Shown: in pieces, positions 52,387-63,200 of the stretch
How the letters are laid out: each line of letters opens with the position of its first letter
Position numbering within the stretch: the first letter of the stretch is position 1
From: Roseburia zhanii
Lineage (GTDB): Bacteria; Bacillota; Clostridia; Lachnospirales; Lachnospiraceae
Assembly: GCF_014287635.1 (NCBI RefSeq)
Contig: NZ_JACOPH010000002.1
Location: 248,001-312,000 of the forward strand
DNA length: 64,000 nt
Direction: 5' to 3'
Made by a program: the position numbers and the translations under genes
The notes under the pieces: model-generated
Told to the model about the DNA's origin: nothing
Databases searched by the model: none
What the model saw: the letters and a program-made list of their open reading frames with translations, nothing else

Positions 52387-55215
52387 TTAATATCCGGTAA
52401 GCACTTTAGACAGCTGGCTTGTTGTAAACTTAATTGCCTTTTTCTTTGCATCATAAGAAGATTTTTTTTGTTTTACAATATTGCCTTTTTTGTTGATGGC
52501 ATATGCAAAAGGCTGTTTTGAATTTTCTATCTCAGAAGAACGATAAGGGATTTCTACGGTGATCTTGCCTTTTTTTAACCTGCTTATCTGTTTTTTCTTT
52601 GCTCCTCTGATTTTAAATCCATATATTGTATGTTTTCCGACAAGCTTCTTTGCCCTTCGGGAAAGGATATCTTTATCTGCTTTTCTGATCTCTAAATAAA
52701 CATCTACAGAAATTCGTTTTTCTATTTCCTTTAATGTTTTTCGATCCATTGTAATCCTGAGATTTCCACTATCAAACTGCAATTTTTTCACTTCTTTTTT
52801 CACAAGTAATTTTATGGTTGATCTCTCAAGCTTAAAGATCAGTTTTTTTCTCTTTCCGGCATTGCATTTTATTCTGATGGAACTGTTCTTTGCCTGCTGG
52901 TCCGCCTCAATGACAGCTTTTTTCAGGGTAGTATTGATATTTTCTACGTTTGAAGTATTTTTTATGACCTTTGGTCTGAGCAGAATGATCTTACCGGAGA
53001 GTGTTTCTACTTGATTTGGTTCTCCCGGTGTTTCTTCGGTTTTTTCTCCTGTTGTTCCTCCCGGTGTTTCTTCGGTAGTTCCTCCTGTTGTTCCTCCCGG
53101 TGTTTCTTCGGGTTTTTCTCCTGTTGTTCCTCCTGTTGTTCCTCCCGGTGTTTCTTCGGTAGTCCCTCCCGTCGTTCCGCCTGACTGGTCTTCTTTTTTT
53201 GTTACAGCGACCTGACAATCGGCTTTACTTTCCTTATAATTATCATCTCCACCATAATATGCCGTAAATACATATGTCTTTGTTTCATTCGGCAGTATGA
53301 CTTCCCATCTGTCATCCTGCATCTCTGTCAGTGTGATCTTAGAACTATCACAAACCATATTGACCTTTTCTTTCTCAGGAATTCCCTGCCTGATAAGCTG
53401 TAATCCTACCTTTCCACCACCTTCTAAATTTTCTGCTGCAGGCACTAACTTAAGATCTGTCGCAGCTTTCATAATCTCTAAAGATGCCTGACCATAAGAT
53501 GTTTTCGCTGCATCCGAAGATGCTTCATAATAAATCGTATAGTTTCCTGCATCTGTATGTGCCGGTAATTCTGTGAGTGTATAAGGTGCATCTTCTGTCA
53601 GACGATAACGCATCTTTACACCCTCTCCCGGTGTAATATCAAACGTATGAGGTTTTTCGTCATACGTCACACAGACAGGATTTGTTGTACACTCGGCTAT
53701 TTTTTGATCAGAATCTCCGGATGAGTCATTGTTTTTTTCATAATAATAAGTAATATCTGTACCATCCTCTGTAATTTTTATCTGTTCCTGATCTATGCTG
53801 CTGCCCACACAGGTATAACCAGACAGCTCCGGTTTCCTTAAGATATAAGTGGAATCCTCTGGTACATATACAATGGCTGGCGTTGTATCAGGAATGGCAC
53901 TGTTCGTTCCATCTTCATTCCGGCACTCATAATGTATATTGACTGTATTCCATGTCTGTCTGGAAGTTTTATCTGTCGCTAAAACTTCCTGGGTATCCAT
54001 ATCAATGATCTTTCCATCTAACCTGTCCCCACCAGACAATCCATAGACAACCGGAAGCACAACCGAAAGAGATTCTCTTGCAGCATCCGGATCATAGGTA
54101 TTCGTAAGTGCAGGAATCGTATACTCTTTTTCTGTTTTATATTTAACGGTAACTCCATCTTCACCCAGGATTTGAAAACTCATTTTCAGATGCTGTTCCC
54201 GATCAACCATATTCTGCACAACTGTACGAAATTCCAGTGACTCCTCATTAGCCTTTGTGATATTTTTTTCACTAATCCTGTATTTTTCACTATCTGTATC
54301 CAGCGTTCCTGTTCTGTTATGTGAAATAGTAATTTCAGGATCGGCCAGATAGAGTGCTTGCGGATTCCTGACGTAATCTGTACTGTTTAACCTTCGGACC
54401 AGTTCCATCTTACACACTTCACAAAAAGGCTGATCCAGCCAGCGCATCATACATTTCCGGCTAGGAGCGAATGCTGTATCTGTTCCTGCCATCGTAATCC
54501 CGATTCCTCGAAATCCCAACAATTTATTCCACTTGATCATATCAGGATCTGACGTATCTGAAGTATTAGGAGTGTTTGTATATCTTCCATATTCATCACC
54601 TAATCTTCCGATACTGTGTGACATTTCGTGTGCCATAACGGATCCATCCAGATTTTCACTGCAATTAGCTGAAAATGAAAATAATGGATTGACAGATGCA
54701 CCATAATAACCTTCATCATTAGATATAATATGGATAGTTCCGACATTTGCACCATGATCTAAATAATCATCTTCCAATTCTGTTCTTATCTTTCTGGCTT
54801 TTTCGGCTCCATCACCGGTAAATCCAGGTGCTTTTCCGACAGCTTTAACATGAAAATAAGTATCAACGCTCTTCCCTCCATACTCACTGATCCCCGACTC
54901 ATTTGAAACTACCTGTACGGCATAGATATTGATACGATCTGAATACTCTTTATATGGTGACCAGCTTAACATTCCCTGCGCCTTTCTTTTTACATCTTCC
55001 AAAAACTGATCCTGCTGTTCTGCAGTATACCCATCCCCCATGATCACAATGACAAAATTTTCTTTATCATCACCCGTTTTGTGAATGACATGGACCGGAA
55101 AAGTCGTTTTCTGCGTTTCAGTATCCGCTGCCATGACCATATCACCAGAAAATGTCAAAAATAATATTGCCATACTAAGCAATGCTGCTTCAAATCGCTT
55201 TATTCTCTTTTTCAT
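52387..55215 (-). CDS. Secreted M64 family (IgA peptidase-like) metallopeptidase
   Basis: 942 residues from MKKRIKRFEA (start fixed by GGAGG). Signal peptide to about residue 29. The peptidase domain begins NFVIVIMGDGYTAEQ and has the zinc motif HEMSHSIGRLGDEY at about 186-199, then RKCMMRW, as in M64 enzymes; the founding member cleaves human IgA, but other members have unknown targets. Then beta-rich modules (MucBP-like YTCVGSSIDQEQI and Ig-like ones), a GGTTEETP-type tandem repeat linker, and a basic C-terminal domain of about 230 residues with no sortase motif. Whether IgA is cut here is unknown. Confidence 0.85.
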   Translation of the reverse strand: MKKRIKRFEAALLSMAILFLTFSGDMVMAADTETQKTTFPVHVIHKTGDDKENFVIVIMGDGYTAEQQDQFLEDVKRKAQGMLSWSPYKEYSDRINIYAVQVVSNESGISEYGGKSVDTYFHVKAVGKAPGFTGDGAEKARKIRTELEDDYLDHGANVGTIHIISNDEGYYGASVNPLFSFSANCSENLDGSVMAHEMSHSIGRLGDEYGRYTNTPNTSDTSDPDMIKWNKLLGFRGIGITMAGTDTAFAPSRKCMMRWLDQPFCEVCKMELVRRLNSTDYVRNPQALYLADPEITISHNRTGTLDTDSEKYRISEKNITKANEESLEFRTVVQNMVDREQHLKMSFQILGEDGVTVKYKTEKEYTIPALTNTYDPDAARESLSVVLPVVYGLSGGDRLDGKIIDMDTQEVLATDKTSRQTWNTVNIHYECRNEDGTNSAIPDTTPAIVYVPEDSTYILRKPELSGYTCVGSSIDQEQIKITEDGTDITYYYEKNNDSSGDSDQKIAECTTNPVCVTYDEKPHTFDITPGEGVKMRYRLTEDAPYTLTELPAHTDAGNYTIYYEASSDAAKTSYGQASLEIMKAATDLKLVPAAENLEGGGKVGLQLIRQGIPEKEKVNMVCDSSKITLTEMQDDRWEVILPNETKTYVFTAYYGGDDNYKESKADCQVAVTKKEDQSGGTTGGTTEETPGGTTGGTTGEKPEETPGGTTGGTTEETPGGTTGEKTEETPGEPNQVETLSGKIILLRPKVIKNTSNVENINTTLKKAVIEADQQAKNSSIRIKCNAGKRKKLIFKLERSTIKLLVKKEVKKLQFDSGNLRITMDRKTLKEIEKRISVDVYLEIRKADKDILSRRAKKLVGKHTIYGFKIRGAKKKQISRLKKGKITVEIPYRSSEIENSKQPFAYAINKKGNIVKQKKSSYDAKKKAIKFTTSQLSKVLTGY
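53029..53185 (-). repeat. Tandem repeats encoding a Gly-Thr-Glu-Pro linker
   Basis: Units encoding GGTTGGTTEETP and variants (GEKPEETP, GEKTEETP) repeat about four to five times inside the M64 gene. The DNA units are nearly identical, so slippage and length variation between strains are likely. Not a CRISPR: no unique spacers, and the frame is kept. Confidence 0.85.
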
Positions 55216-55346
55216 TGATCCTCCTAAGCTGTTTATCCATAGACCATTCGTGCTCACCTACTGTAAACAGTAATAATAGCCTGAATACCAGTTCTTTTGT
55301 AAAATATTTACCTACATATTAACATCACACATCCAAAAAGTAAATT

Positions 55347-55643
55347 GCCTGTGCCCACACAGCGTAAATCAAACTGCCACAGAATCCGTATACTGCCGGC
55401 TCTTTTCGTTGACTGGCTTTTGTGTGTGCCTTAGCAGGTGGTGACATAAGCGTCAAAAACTGCCCCACTGTCTGAGCCTGATAACGTAAAACCTATCACC
55501 ACGTCAAAAGGCGAGTTTGGGGCAGTTTTTGAAATAAACGCTTATGTCACCACCTGCTTAGGTACACTAAAAAGCCGGGCTTGAAAAGAGCCGGCAGTAT
55601 ACGGATTCTGTGGCAGTTTGTCAATACCCCACCCAGCACAGGC
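55347..55643. repeat. Giant nested palindrome, 297 bp
   Basis: Outermost GCCTGTGC/GCACAGGC (55347-55354, 55636-55643). Perfect 38-bp arms at 55370-55407 and 55583-55620. Next a GGCTTTT/AAAAGCC pair, then perfect 20-bp arms (55434-55453, 55538-55557) directly followed by 14-bp arms (55454-55467, 55518-55531) around a 50-base loop. The total is one long hairpin of more than 80 pairs. No coding capacity, no flanking duplication found. It lies between the foldase-like gene stop (14 bases away) and the M64 gene, so it may also end transcription. Confidence 0.85.
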
Positions 55644-55657
55644 TCACTACTTTTCCA

Positions 55658-56653
55658 TCACTGTACAGCCTCTAACACAACCTTCTCTAAATCAACCTTT
55701 TCCACCACTTCTGCCTGCTCCGCTTCCTGCCGTATAACCGCTCTCGCATTTTTCGTAAGGATCTGGCTCTCTAATTCTCCTTTGATATCTTCAAAAGGTT
55801 CTGCCACATGCTCACTGCGGTTTAAGCAGCGCATAAACAGTACATGATTATCTGCATAAACAGCATCTGATACTTCATCCTGCTGCATCTTTGATGCCAC
55901 TTCCCAGCGGCTTGTATACACACCGGTTTTTCCTTCCTGCGTATTTAAAGAGGACAATGTGATCGTATAAAAATCCACATCCTGATAGTTTTGTGTAAGC
56001 ACATTGATATCCGCTTCTTCTTCTAATGCTTTCACTATCTGTGTCTGTTCGTCTGCTTTGGCATCTGCATCCATTTCTGCAACTAACAGATCTATACTCA
56101 CATCACTGGTATAATCTTCAATATCCGCTTCATATGCTTTTCGTACTTCCTCTTCTGTGACAGGATTTTTCTTTTTCAGATATTCTAATAATTCTGATTC
56201 TGTCTGCGTATAAATATATTCATAATAATCTGACAGTTCCATCTCTGTCACACCATAGACCGCATTTTCATTTCGGTTTCCTAATGATTCTTCCATGGCT
56301 GCATAATCGGTATCGTTATCGATCTTAGCATCTTTAGCAAGTTTTGCTATGGCTTTTTTTTCGACTAATTCATCAGTTGTAAGTGTGATCAGTTGATCGA
56401 CCGGTCTGCCATCTTCAAATTCCGTTGTCCAGAAATCCTTCCGGTTTGCCTCATCGGTCGTATACTGCATCTTCACTTCTGCCACATGGCTTTGTGCTAA
56501 CATCTGGTATTCTTCTTTTTGTACAATCTGTCCATCAATCTCCATGACTGTGGCACGGTCTTTTACAGCACTTGTGCCGCAGGATATAAACACTGCGGCA
56601 CAAATCACTGTCATCATGCCAATCGAAATCGTTTTTCTGATTCTGCCCTGCAT
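55658..56653 (-). CDS. Foldase-like lipoprotein (SurA_N/parvulin-related)
   Basis: 331 residues. Signal with a lipobox-like ISCGTS at about residues 23-28 for lipid attachment. The following region (TVMEIDGQIVQKEEYQMLAQ, MELSDYYEYIYTQTESELLEYLKKK, PVTEEEVRKAYEADIEDY) resembles the SurA_N/PrsA chaperone part. A parvulin-like segment follows (VDFYTITLSSLNTQEGKTGVYTSRWEVASKMQQDEVSDAV). It sits 16 bases downstream of two very large secreted proteins, so it probably helps them fold on the outer membrane face of the cell. Confidence 0.7.
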   Translation of the reverse strand: MQGRIRKTISIGMMTVICAAVFISCGTSAVKDRATVMEIDGQIVQKEEYQMLAQSHVAEVKMQYTTDEANRKDFWTTEFEDGRPVDQLITLTTDELVEKKAIAKLAKDAKIDNDTDYAAMEESLGNRNENAVYGVTEMELSDYYEYIYTQTESELLEYLKKKNPVTEEEVRKAYEADIEDYTSDVSIDLLVAEMDADAKADEQTQIVKALEEEADINVLTQNYQDVDFYTITLSSLNTQEGKTGVYTSRWEVASKMQQDEVSDAVYADNHVLFMRCLNRSEHVAEPFEDIKGELESQILTKNARAVIRQEAEQAEVVEKVDLEKVVLEAVQ

Positions 56654-56669
56654 TCTGACTTATCTTCCT

Positions 56670-59600
56670 TTATTTTTTAATCTTGCCGGTTTTCTTTGCT
56701 TTGCTCCATGCTCCGTAAAGTTTTTCTGTCTGGCCATTGACACTTCCATCTTTGTATGCACGTACACGAACATAATATTTCCTGCCGGCTTTTAATTTCT
56801 TAATGGTTGTAGATGCCGCAGATGCTTTCTTAACAGTCACTTTCTTTGCAGCTTTGAAATTAGATTTTAATGCATACTGGATCTCATATCCGCTGACAGA
56901 AAAATCTTTTGCCCATTTTACAGTCATTTTCCTGCCCTTAGCAGCTTTGATACTCTTAACTGCTGCCTGTTTCGGATTGACTTTGATCAAAATTTCTGCT
57001 GTCTTTGCATTATAATTTGCGGTTGCAGTTGCTGTTACTGTGATCTTACAGATTCCGGCACCTTTTACGGTTACTCTGCCTCGTGATGAAACTGTTGCAA
57101 CACGTTCATCCGAACTTGCAAACTGTAATGTACCATTTCCGGCTGTTAATTTTGCACTGATCGTAAATGCTCTATCTCCGGCTGTCTTTGTATAACTGTC
57201 TTTTACTGTGATCTGCTGATCTGCTTTTGTTGTTACAGTGGTTGTTGTATTTCCATTTCCACTTCCTGCCTGAATCTTCAGATTATTTCTTGCATTTACT
57301 AATGCTGCAAGTGCTGTATCAATTTCCGGCTGCATTGCATCCTGTTCATCGATCACTGCTTTTGCATTCTGTAATGCGCTGCAGAATGCATTCCATGTAT
57401 CTGCTGTGTAACTTCCCTGTACATCAGATGCATATGCATGATACATAGCTGTTAATACGGTCTTGTTACCACGTTTTGCATTCTCTAATGCACTCAATGC
57501 TTCATTGACATCTAAGACCGCCTGATCTAACTCTGCCTGTGATGCCATTGCGTCTGCACATTTTAATCTTGCTGCTGTTAAAATATTTTTGTAATTCTTC
57601 CATGCTGTTGACATATATGCATCTTCTTTTTCAGATGGGACTGTTGCTAATACAGTCTGTAAACCTGTACGGTCTAACACTTCATCAGTTGTAAATGTCT
57701 TCTGATAAAGAACAACATCATCAAGATATGCGGTATCTAATGTACTGCTTGCTGCAATACTGATCCAGTCATACCCCTGTGTGGTAAATTCCATTTTTAC
57801 TTTTTTCCATGTATCACCTTCAACATCTTCTGCACTTGCTGTACCGAGTTTGATATCAGATCCTGCATAGCTGTTATGATGTTTTGCTTCTAATCCTACA
57901 CTGCTTGCTGCGGAATCTCCACAATAGATCCATGCTTCGCATACATACTCTGTATTCTGTTTTACCGGGATCTTTCCAAGTTCGGAATATCCGGTATCTT
58001 TACCTGCTGTTTTTGCAATCTTAAGACTTCCGGAACCGGTATGTGCCTGTTCATTAGAAACAGATACTGTTGCCTGCCAGTAACCCCAGTCTGTACCGCT
58101 CTTTTCAAATGTTGAGTTATCCACTGTATCAGCAGATGTATAAGAACTTAATGTATCATCTGCCGGTGTTCCCTCACGGACTGCTCCGGATTTTGCAAGT
58201 CCCATCATTGCGTTTTCAAGATTTTTAGCATATGCATCTACCACTTCCTGTAACACATCTACACGTTTCTCTATGGTCTGTGCTTTATCATAAGCGGTTT
58301 TAAATGCGCTCCATCCTGATGTTTCAAAATCACTTTCTTTGTAAGCTTCTGCCTGTGCAAGTAATGCTTTTAAATAAGACTTATCTGTAACAATTTCTTC
58401 CGGTGCCAAACCTTTTCCCTGATACTCAAATGCTCCGATATCCACTTTTGTATCTTCATACGGAACTGCTTTTCCATCATAATCCTTATTTTCAAGTGTA
58501 ATATTGGTTTTTACCATCTCATCTGCTACAGCATCAAATGATTCCTCCGGTACAGCCATATATTCCATACCTGCATCAATACAAGGAGATGCGGCTGTCA
58601 GTTTGAATCCGTCTGCTTTACCAAGTGTTACCCTTTTATTTTCATTAAATATTCCGGTTGTATAATCTTCTACGTCCACAAACTTCGGATCAGCAATCAC
58701 TGCATTGACATCATCCACATTTGCCATATAGCTGTCTTTTGCTGCACCCCATACACAGTTGTTATTGTAAGTTGTTCCTGCATTATCTACGAATGTTCCG
58801 CTGTCGCCATAGAAGATATTATTGTAAATATCTGTTCCGCTTGTAACACCCGGTACCGTTCCATTTACACCAGATGTCCAGCTTCCCTGTTCTACAGCAG
58901 ATAATTCATATCCATTGTTCCAGTAGATCGTATTGTTATATACCTGATGTCCAATACTTCCATATTCACCAACACGAATGATACGACCACCATTGAACAG
59001 ACCATCATTTATACTGACGTTATAACGTACTACAGAATTGACTGTGTAGTATGGTCCCGGACACGCCATCCAGAAACCACCTTTATTGTCATGGCTGTAA
59101 TTGTACTCATACATCACATTCTGATTACCGTAATCACAGTCAAATGCCATACCATCCTGCGTACTCTCTGTATATGCTGCTTCGTTATACTTCATCGTTA
59201 CATTATTGCAATTCCACATCCAGATCGCTGCATGAGCGGGATTTCTGCTGTAATTCCAATCTTCTTTTGCACTGGCAGTGATCAGGTTATACTCTGCTTC
59301 ACCACCGTCTGCATTGATCAGTACGATACCATCTCCGGCAACATTATTTACATAGTTATCTGCCACATAGACACCTGACCAGCCTACCCATTCCAAACTT
59401 CCTGCCTGCTGGCTCTTTGCACCACCAACTAAAGTACGTGCTGCCCAGCAGCTTTCCATATAAATAGCCTCATGGCATACCTTTTCTACTTTATTTCCAG
59501 TAATCACTAAATTATTAAAATAAGATTGTGTTGTTCCACCGGTAACTAAAGCCATGATACCACCGGAACCTTTTTTATCACCTTCGGAACCATTTGTTGA

Positions 59601-60233
59601 CATATAACCATTGACATCATGTACATAGTTGTCTTTGATTGCAACACTTTCCAATTCACCAGCATCGCGATTTTCTACTAAAATACCTGTCAGCATGGAT
59701 TTACTCTGCTGATATCCACCTTCCGGTATCGTATCATCCATCAGATCTGCTTCATCGCTTTCCCAGTTGGTTACTTCAAGATGCTGTACCACAATATGTT
59801 CTGAATTTTTGATATGTACGGCTGCAACATCTTCTTTCTTCAGACTGCTGACATCCTTGCTGTCATTCCATGGATTACCATTACCATTGATCACAGGATC
59901 TGCTCCATCGCCATATTTACCTATGACAACAGGATTCGGATCAGTTCCTTTTGCATTCTGGATAAACAGCTTTTCGCTGTTCCATGTACAGCCCGCCTTT
60001 AAAAGAACCTGATCTCCTTCTGTCAATGTCAGGTCATCCACATTTGCAAATGTTTTCCATGCTGCACTTTCGGATGTACCATCATTGCTGTCATTCCCAT
60101 TTTGAGCATCAATATAATATGTTGTTCCAACAGTTTCATCTGCTTTTACAGGTTCTGCAACTGCCATACTGCCCGCAAGCATCGCCGCTGTAAGCATCAG
60201 AGATATGCCGGAACGAAATATCCTCTTCCTCAT
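56670..60233 (-). CDS. Secreted right-handed beta-helix protein with FIVAR, CBM-like, Big and FN3 domains
   Basis: 1187 residues from MRKRIFRSGISL (AAAGGA before 60233). Signal peptide to about residue 32. YYIDAQNGNDSNDGTSESAAWKTF opens a parallel beta-helix of the pectate lyase-like class (about 39-590) with many N-ladder coils (NVTMKYNEAAY, NNTIYWNNGY). FIVAR repeats, a carbohydrate-binding-like beta-sandwich (about 690-850), two more FIVAR repeats, a Big domain and an FN3 domain end the protein. Probably a polysaccharide lyase or glycoside hydrolase; family and substrate unknown, and no canonical catalytic motif could be assigned. The tail is homologous to that of the next protein. Confidence 0.82.
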   Translation of the reverse strand: MRKRIFRSGISLMLTAAMLAGSMAVAEPVKADETVGTTYYIDAQNGNDSNDGTSESAAWKTFANVDDLTLTEGDQVLLKAGCTWNSEKLFIQNAKGTDPNPVVIGKYGDGADPVINGNGNPWNDSKDVSSLKKEDVAAVHIKNSEHIVVQHLEVTNWESDEADLMDDTIPEGGYQQSKSMLTGILVENRDAGELESVAIKDNYVHDVNGYMSTNGSEGDKKGSGGIMALVTGGTTQSYFNNLVITGNKVEKVCHEAIYMESCWAARTLVGGAKSQQAGSLEWVGWSGVYVADNYVNNVAGDGIVLINADGGEAEYNLITASAKEDWNYSRNPAHAAIWMWNCNNVTMKYNEAAYTESTQDGMAFDCDYGNQNVMYEYNYSHDNKGGFWMACPGPYYTVNSVVRYNVSINDGLFNGGRIIRVGEYGSIGHQVYNNTIYWNNGYELSAVEQGSWTSGVNGTVPGVTSGTDIYNNIFYGDSGTFVDNAGTTYNNNCVWGAAKDSYMANVDDVNAVIADPKFVDVEDYTTGIFNENKRVTLGKADGFKLTAASPCIDAGMEYMAVPEESFDAVADEMVKTNITLENKDYDGKAVPYEDTKVDIGAFEYQGKGLAPEEIVTDKSYLKALLAQAEAYKESDFETSGWSAFKTAYDKAQTIEKRVDVLQEVVDAYAKNLENAMMGLAKSGAVREGTPADDTLSSYTSADTVDNSTFEKSGTDWGYWQATVSVSNEQAHTGSGSLKIAKTAGKDTGYSELGKIPVKQNTEYVCEAWIYCGDSAASSVGLEAKHHNSYAGSDIKLGTASAEDVEGDTWKKVKMEFTTQGYDWISIAASSTLDTAYLDDVVLYQKTFTTDEVLDRTGLQTVLATVPSEKEDAYMSTAWKNYKNILTAARLKCADAMASQAELDQAVLDVNEALSALENAKRGNKTVLTAMYHAYASDVQGSYTADTWNAFCSALQNAKAVIDEQDAMQPEIDTALAALVNARNNLKIQAGSGNGNTTTTVTTKADQQITVKDSYTKTAGDRAFTISAKLTAGNGTLQFASSDERVATVSSRGRVTVKGAGICKITVTATATANYNAKTAEILIKVNPKQAAVKSIKAAKGRKMTVKWAKDFSVSGYEIQYALKSNFKAAKKVTVKKASAASTTIKKLKAGRKYYVRVRAYKDGSVNGQTEKLYGAWSKAKKTGKIKK

Positions 60234-60272
60234 ATATGCTTCCTTTCTGGATCTTCTATGATCCTTCATTGC

Positions 60273-63200
60273 TTATTTTACTTTGGAACTGGTTTTTACT
60301 TTACTCCATTCACCATACAGTTTCTGTGATTTTCCATTGACACGAACTACTTTATAGGCACGTACACGTACATTGTACTTTTTGCCTTTTTTCAGTTTTT
60401 TCATCGTTGCAGATGTTGTACCTGCTTTTGTTACTTTCACTGTTTTTTTGCCAGACTTAAATGTCTTATTCAATGCACACTGTACTTCATAGCCAGTCAC
60501 ACTTGTATCTTTCTTCCACTGGACTTTTAACTTCCTGCCGGATAAAGCTTTCACACGCTTAACGCTTACTGTTTTTGGATTTACAGTAATGGTTACCGGT
60601 ACGGAAACTGCCGTATAATCTGTAGACTCAGCAAGTGTTACTGTGATCGTACAGATACCGACACCATTGATCGTTACAGTACCATCTGCTGCTACAGAAA
60701 CAACTTTGTCATCGGAACTACTGTATGTGAGTGTTCCATTTCCTGCTGCAACTTCTGCTCCAAGATGGAATGATTTATCACCATATGTTACATCATATTC
60801 TTCATCACAGATGATCACCGGTTCGGATTTGGTCTGTGGTGTTACAGTTGTATGATTACTATTGTTATTACCTGCATTAGAACTATTATCCGGTACAGAT
60901 GGGTTTGTATTTGGTGTATCTGCTCTCTTTAACTCTAAGACTGTCTTTGCATCATTTAAGTTCTTTAACATACGGTTGACATCTGCTTCTGTGATATCGT
61001 CCTGTGCCAATAATTCTTTTGCTGATGCTAAAACTGATGCATAAATACTATAGCTCTTTGCAGTATACAGATCTTTGTTCAGCGCTTCACCTTCTGCAAC
61101 GGCTGCTAATAATCTGTCTTCTATACTTGCACCTTTTTCATCCTGCATAACAGCGATCCAGCTTAAGACCGGATCAGCCGATCCCGTCTTGCTTATTGTA
61201 ACAGTTACTACTTCTTTTTCATCAATCGTAAATGGCACATTCTTCTGTAAGCTTGTGTCAGAAGAAGCAAGTGTAAAGCTCTTAGATGCTAATGTATTAT
61301 CTTTTGTATCTGTAACTGCTACCTGAATACCTCTCGATGCACTCCACCATTCCTGATATCCGGTTGCAACGGTATAAGTACCAGCTTCTAACTTAAATGC
61401 ATATGTGATATTCTTACCGCTCTTTGCCCAGTAACCATGTGCCCAGATATCTGAACCTGCTGTTTTGATACCAAAATCTGTATCAAGTATACCTGTATAA
61501 CCTGCTTTATTCGCAGATGTATATTTCTGGTCTGCTGCTGTATTACGCAAACCATTCTTAAGCTGCTGTTTTAAAACAGTCAGGTAACCTGCATCTTCTG
61601 TTGCTGCACAGTCGAAGAAATAAATCGTCTTTGCATCCACAACGTTAATTTTATGTGTTACTACACGTCCATTACTCATAGTACCTGTTAATGTAACCAT
61701 TCCTAATGTACGTTCCTCTGTCGGAAATCCATCCCATGTGACATCAACGGTTTCTTTGGTACCGGATGCTAAGGTAATCTCTAGCGTCTGTGGCATCTTT
61801 TCTTCTACTTCTGCGGCAGACGTTACAACCGTAGGAAGTTCTGTTGTTACGGCAAATGCCTCTTTATTCTCTAATTCCTCTAATGTCCAGTCTGTATATC
61901 TTCTGATCGCCATCTGGTTGTCCGGTAAAAATTCGATCGGCAGCCATACATATCTAGAATCACGTAATGCATTTCCTTTATCCGGATTGCTCCAGCGGTC
62001 ACCCATATAAATAAACTTACCTTTTGCTGCATCTACCGGGAAGATACAGGTACTCTGTGTATCGTAAGTCGTGCTTGATCCGTTGTCTGTACAAGGATCA
62101 CCTACCGTCGTAAAAGGTCCTAACGGGCTGTCTGCTACAGCATAACTTGCCTGATTCGGATACCAGCCTGTACAGCCGGAAGTCATCAGGTAATATTTTC
62201 CATTGTATTTAAACATTGCCGGCGCTTCTCTTGATTCGTCAACAAAGTTTCTCGAGAAATCAACACCTTCTACAGCTTCACCCTGTTTTTTGGCTACATT
62301 TGTATACTCATCATTTAATTTTGCAATGTGCATGGTCTGATTTCCATCGGAAGAATAAAGTACATATGCTGTACCATCCTCATCTTTAAAGAGGTTCATA
62401 TCACGCACATGACCACCCTCTGAATCGAATCCGTGATCTGCATTTTCATCACAGTTTAATAAATAACTTCCCTGTAACTTGAATGGTCCAAACGGACTGT
62501 CAGAAACTGCAACACCGGCTTTTGCTTTTGCGTAGTTTCCTCCGGTAGATTCCGGTGTCTGTCCATCTGCATGGAACCAGATCACATATTTCTTTGTCTT
62601 AGCATTGTAAAGCATCTTCGGACGCTCGATCACGCATCCTTCATCAGAATATTCACCTTTCCAGATATCTGCGTAAATATCCCATAAACCACTTTCTTTT
62701 GCTTCCTCTTTTGAAACACCTGCGGAACCATACAGATCTGTAAAATAAGAATCTGTTGTAAATTCATCCCAGTCAGTTGCTGTCTTTAAGATATTTCCCA
62801 TATCCTTCCAGTTATAAAGGTCTTTGGAAATATATCCGCGGATACCCGGACATGGACGGTAATCATTGGTCTTATCTTCACCAACCCAGTACCAGAATGT
62901 ATGCTCATCATCATCGAACGTGCCATTTCCATTGTAATCATAATCATATCTGATCTGCTGGATCTGGCCGCCATGTGCCTGGATCACATTGCCTTCTGTA
63001 TCATACATAACTGTTCCATCTACACCAGAGAAAGAGCTCTTTTCTCCGACCTCAACTAATGCGTTATAAGCATCTTCAAGTGCATAAGCTGCATCACGTA
63101 ATTTTACTCTGTCTGTAGTACCATCATCTACAAGTGCCTGTGCTGCTGCCATTGCTGCATCAAAAGCTGCTTTTGTCTTTTCAGAATAAGTCTTTCCATC

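Noticed and set aside
53029..53185. Regular repeats resembling a CRISPR array
   Set aside because: The repeats are contiguous without spacers and encode an in-frame linker in the M64 gene; no cas genes.
55347..55643. Giant palindrome as an ordinary terminator
   Set aside because: It is far longer than a terminator and has no T run right after the stem on either strand. It could still contribute to termination.
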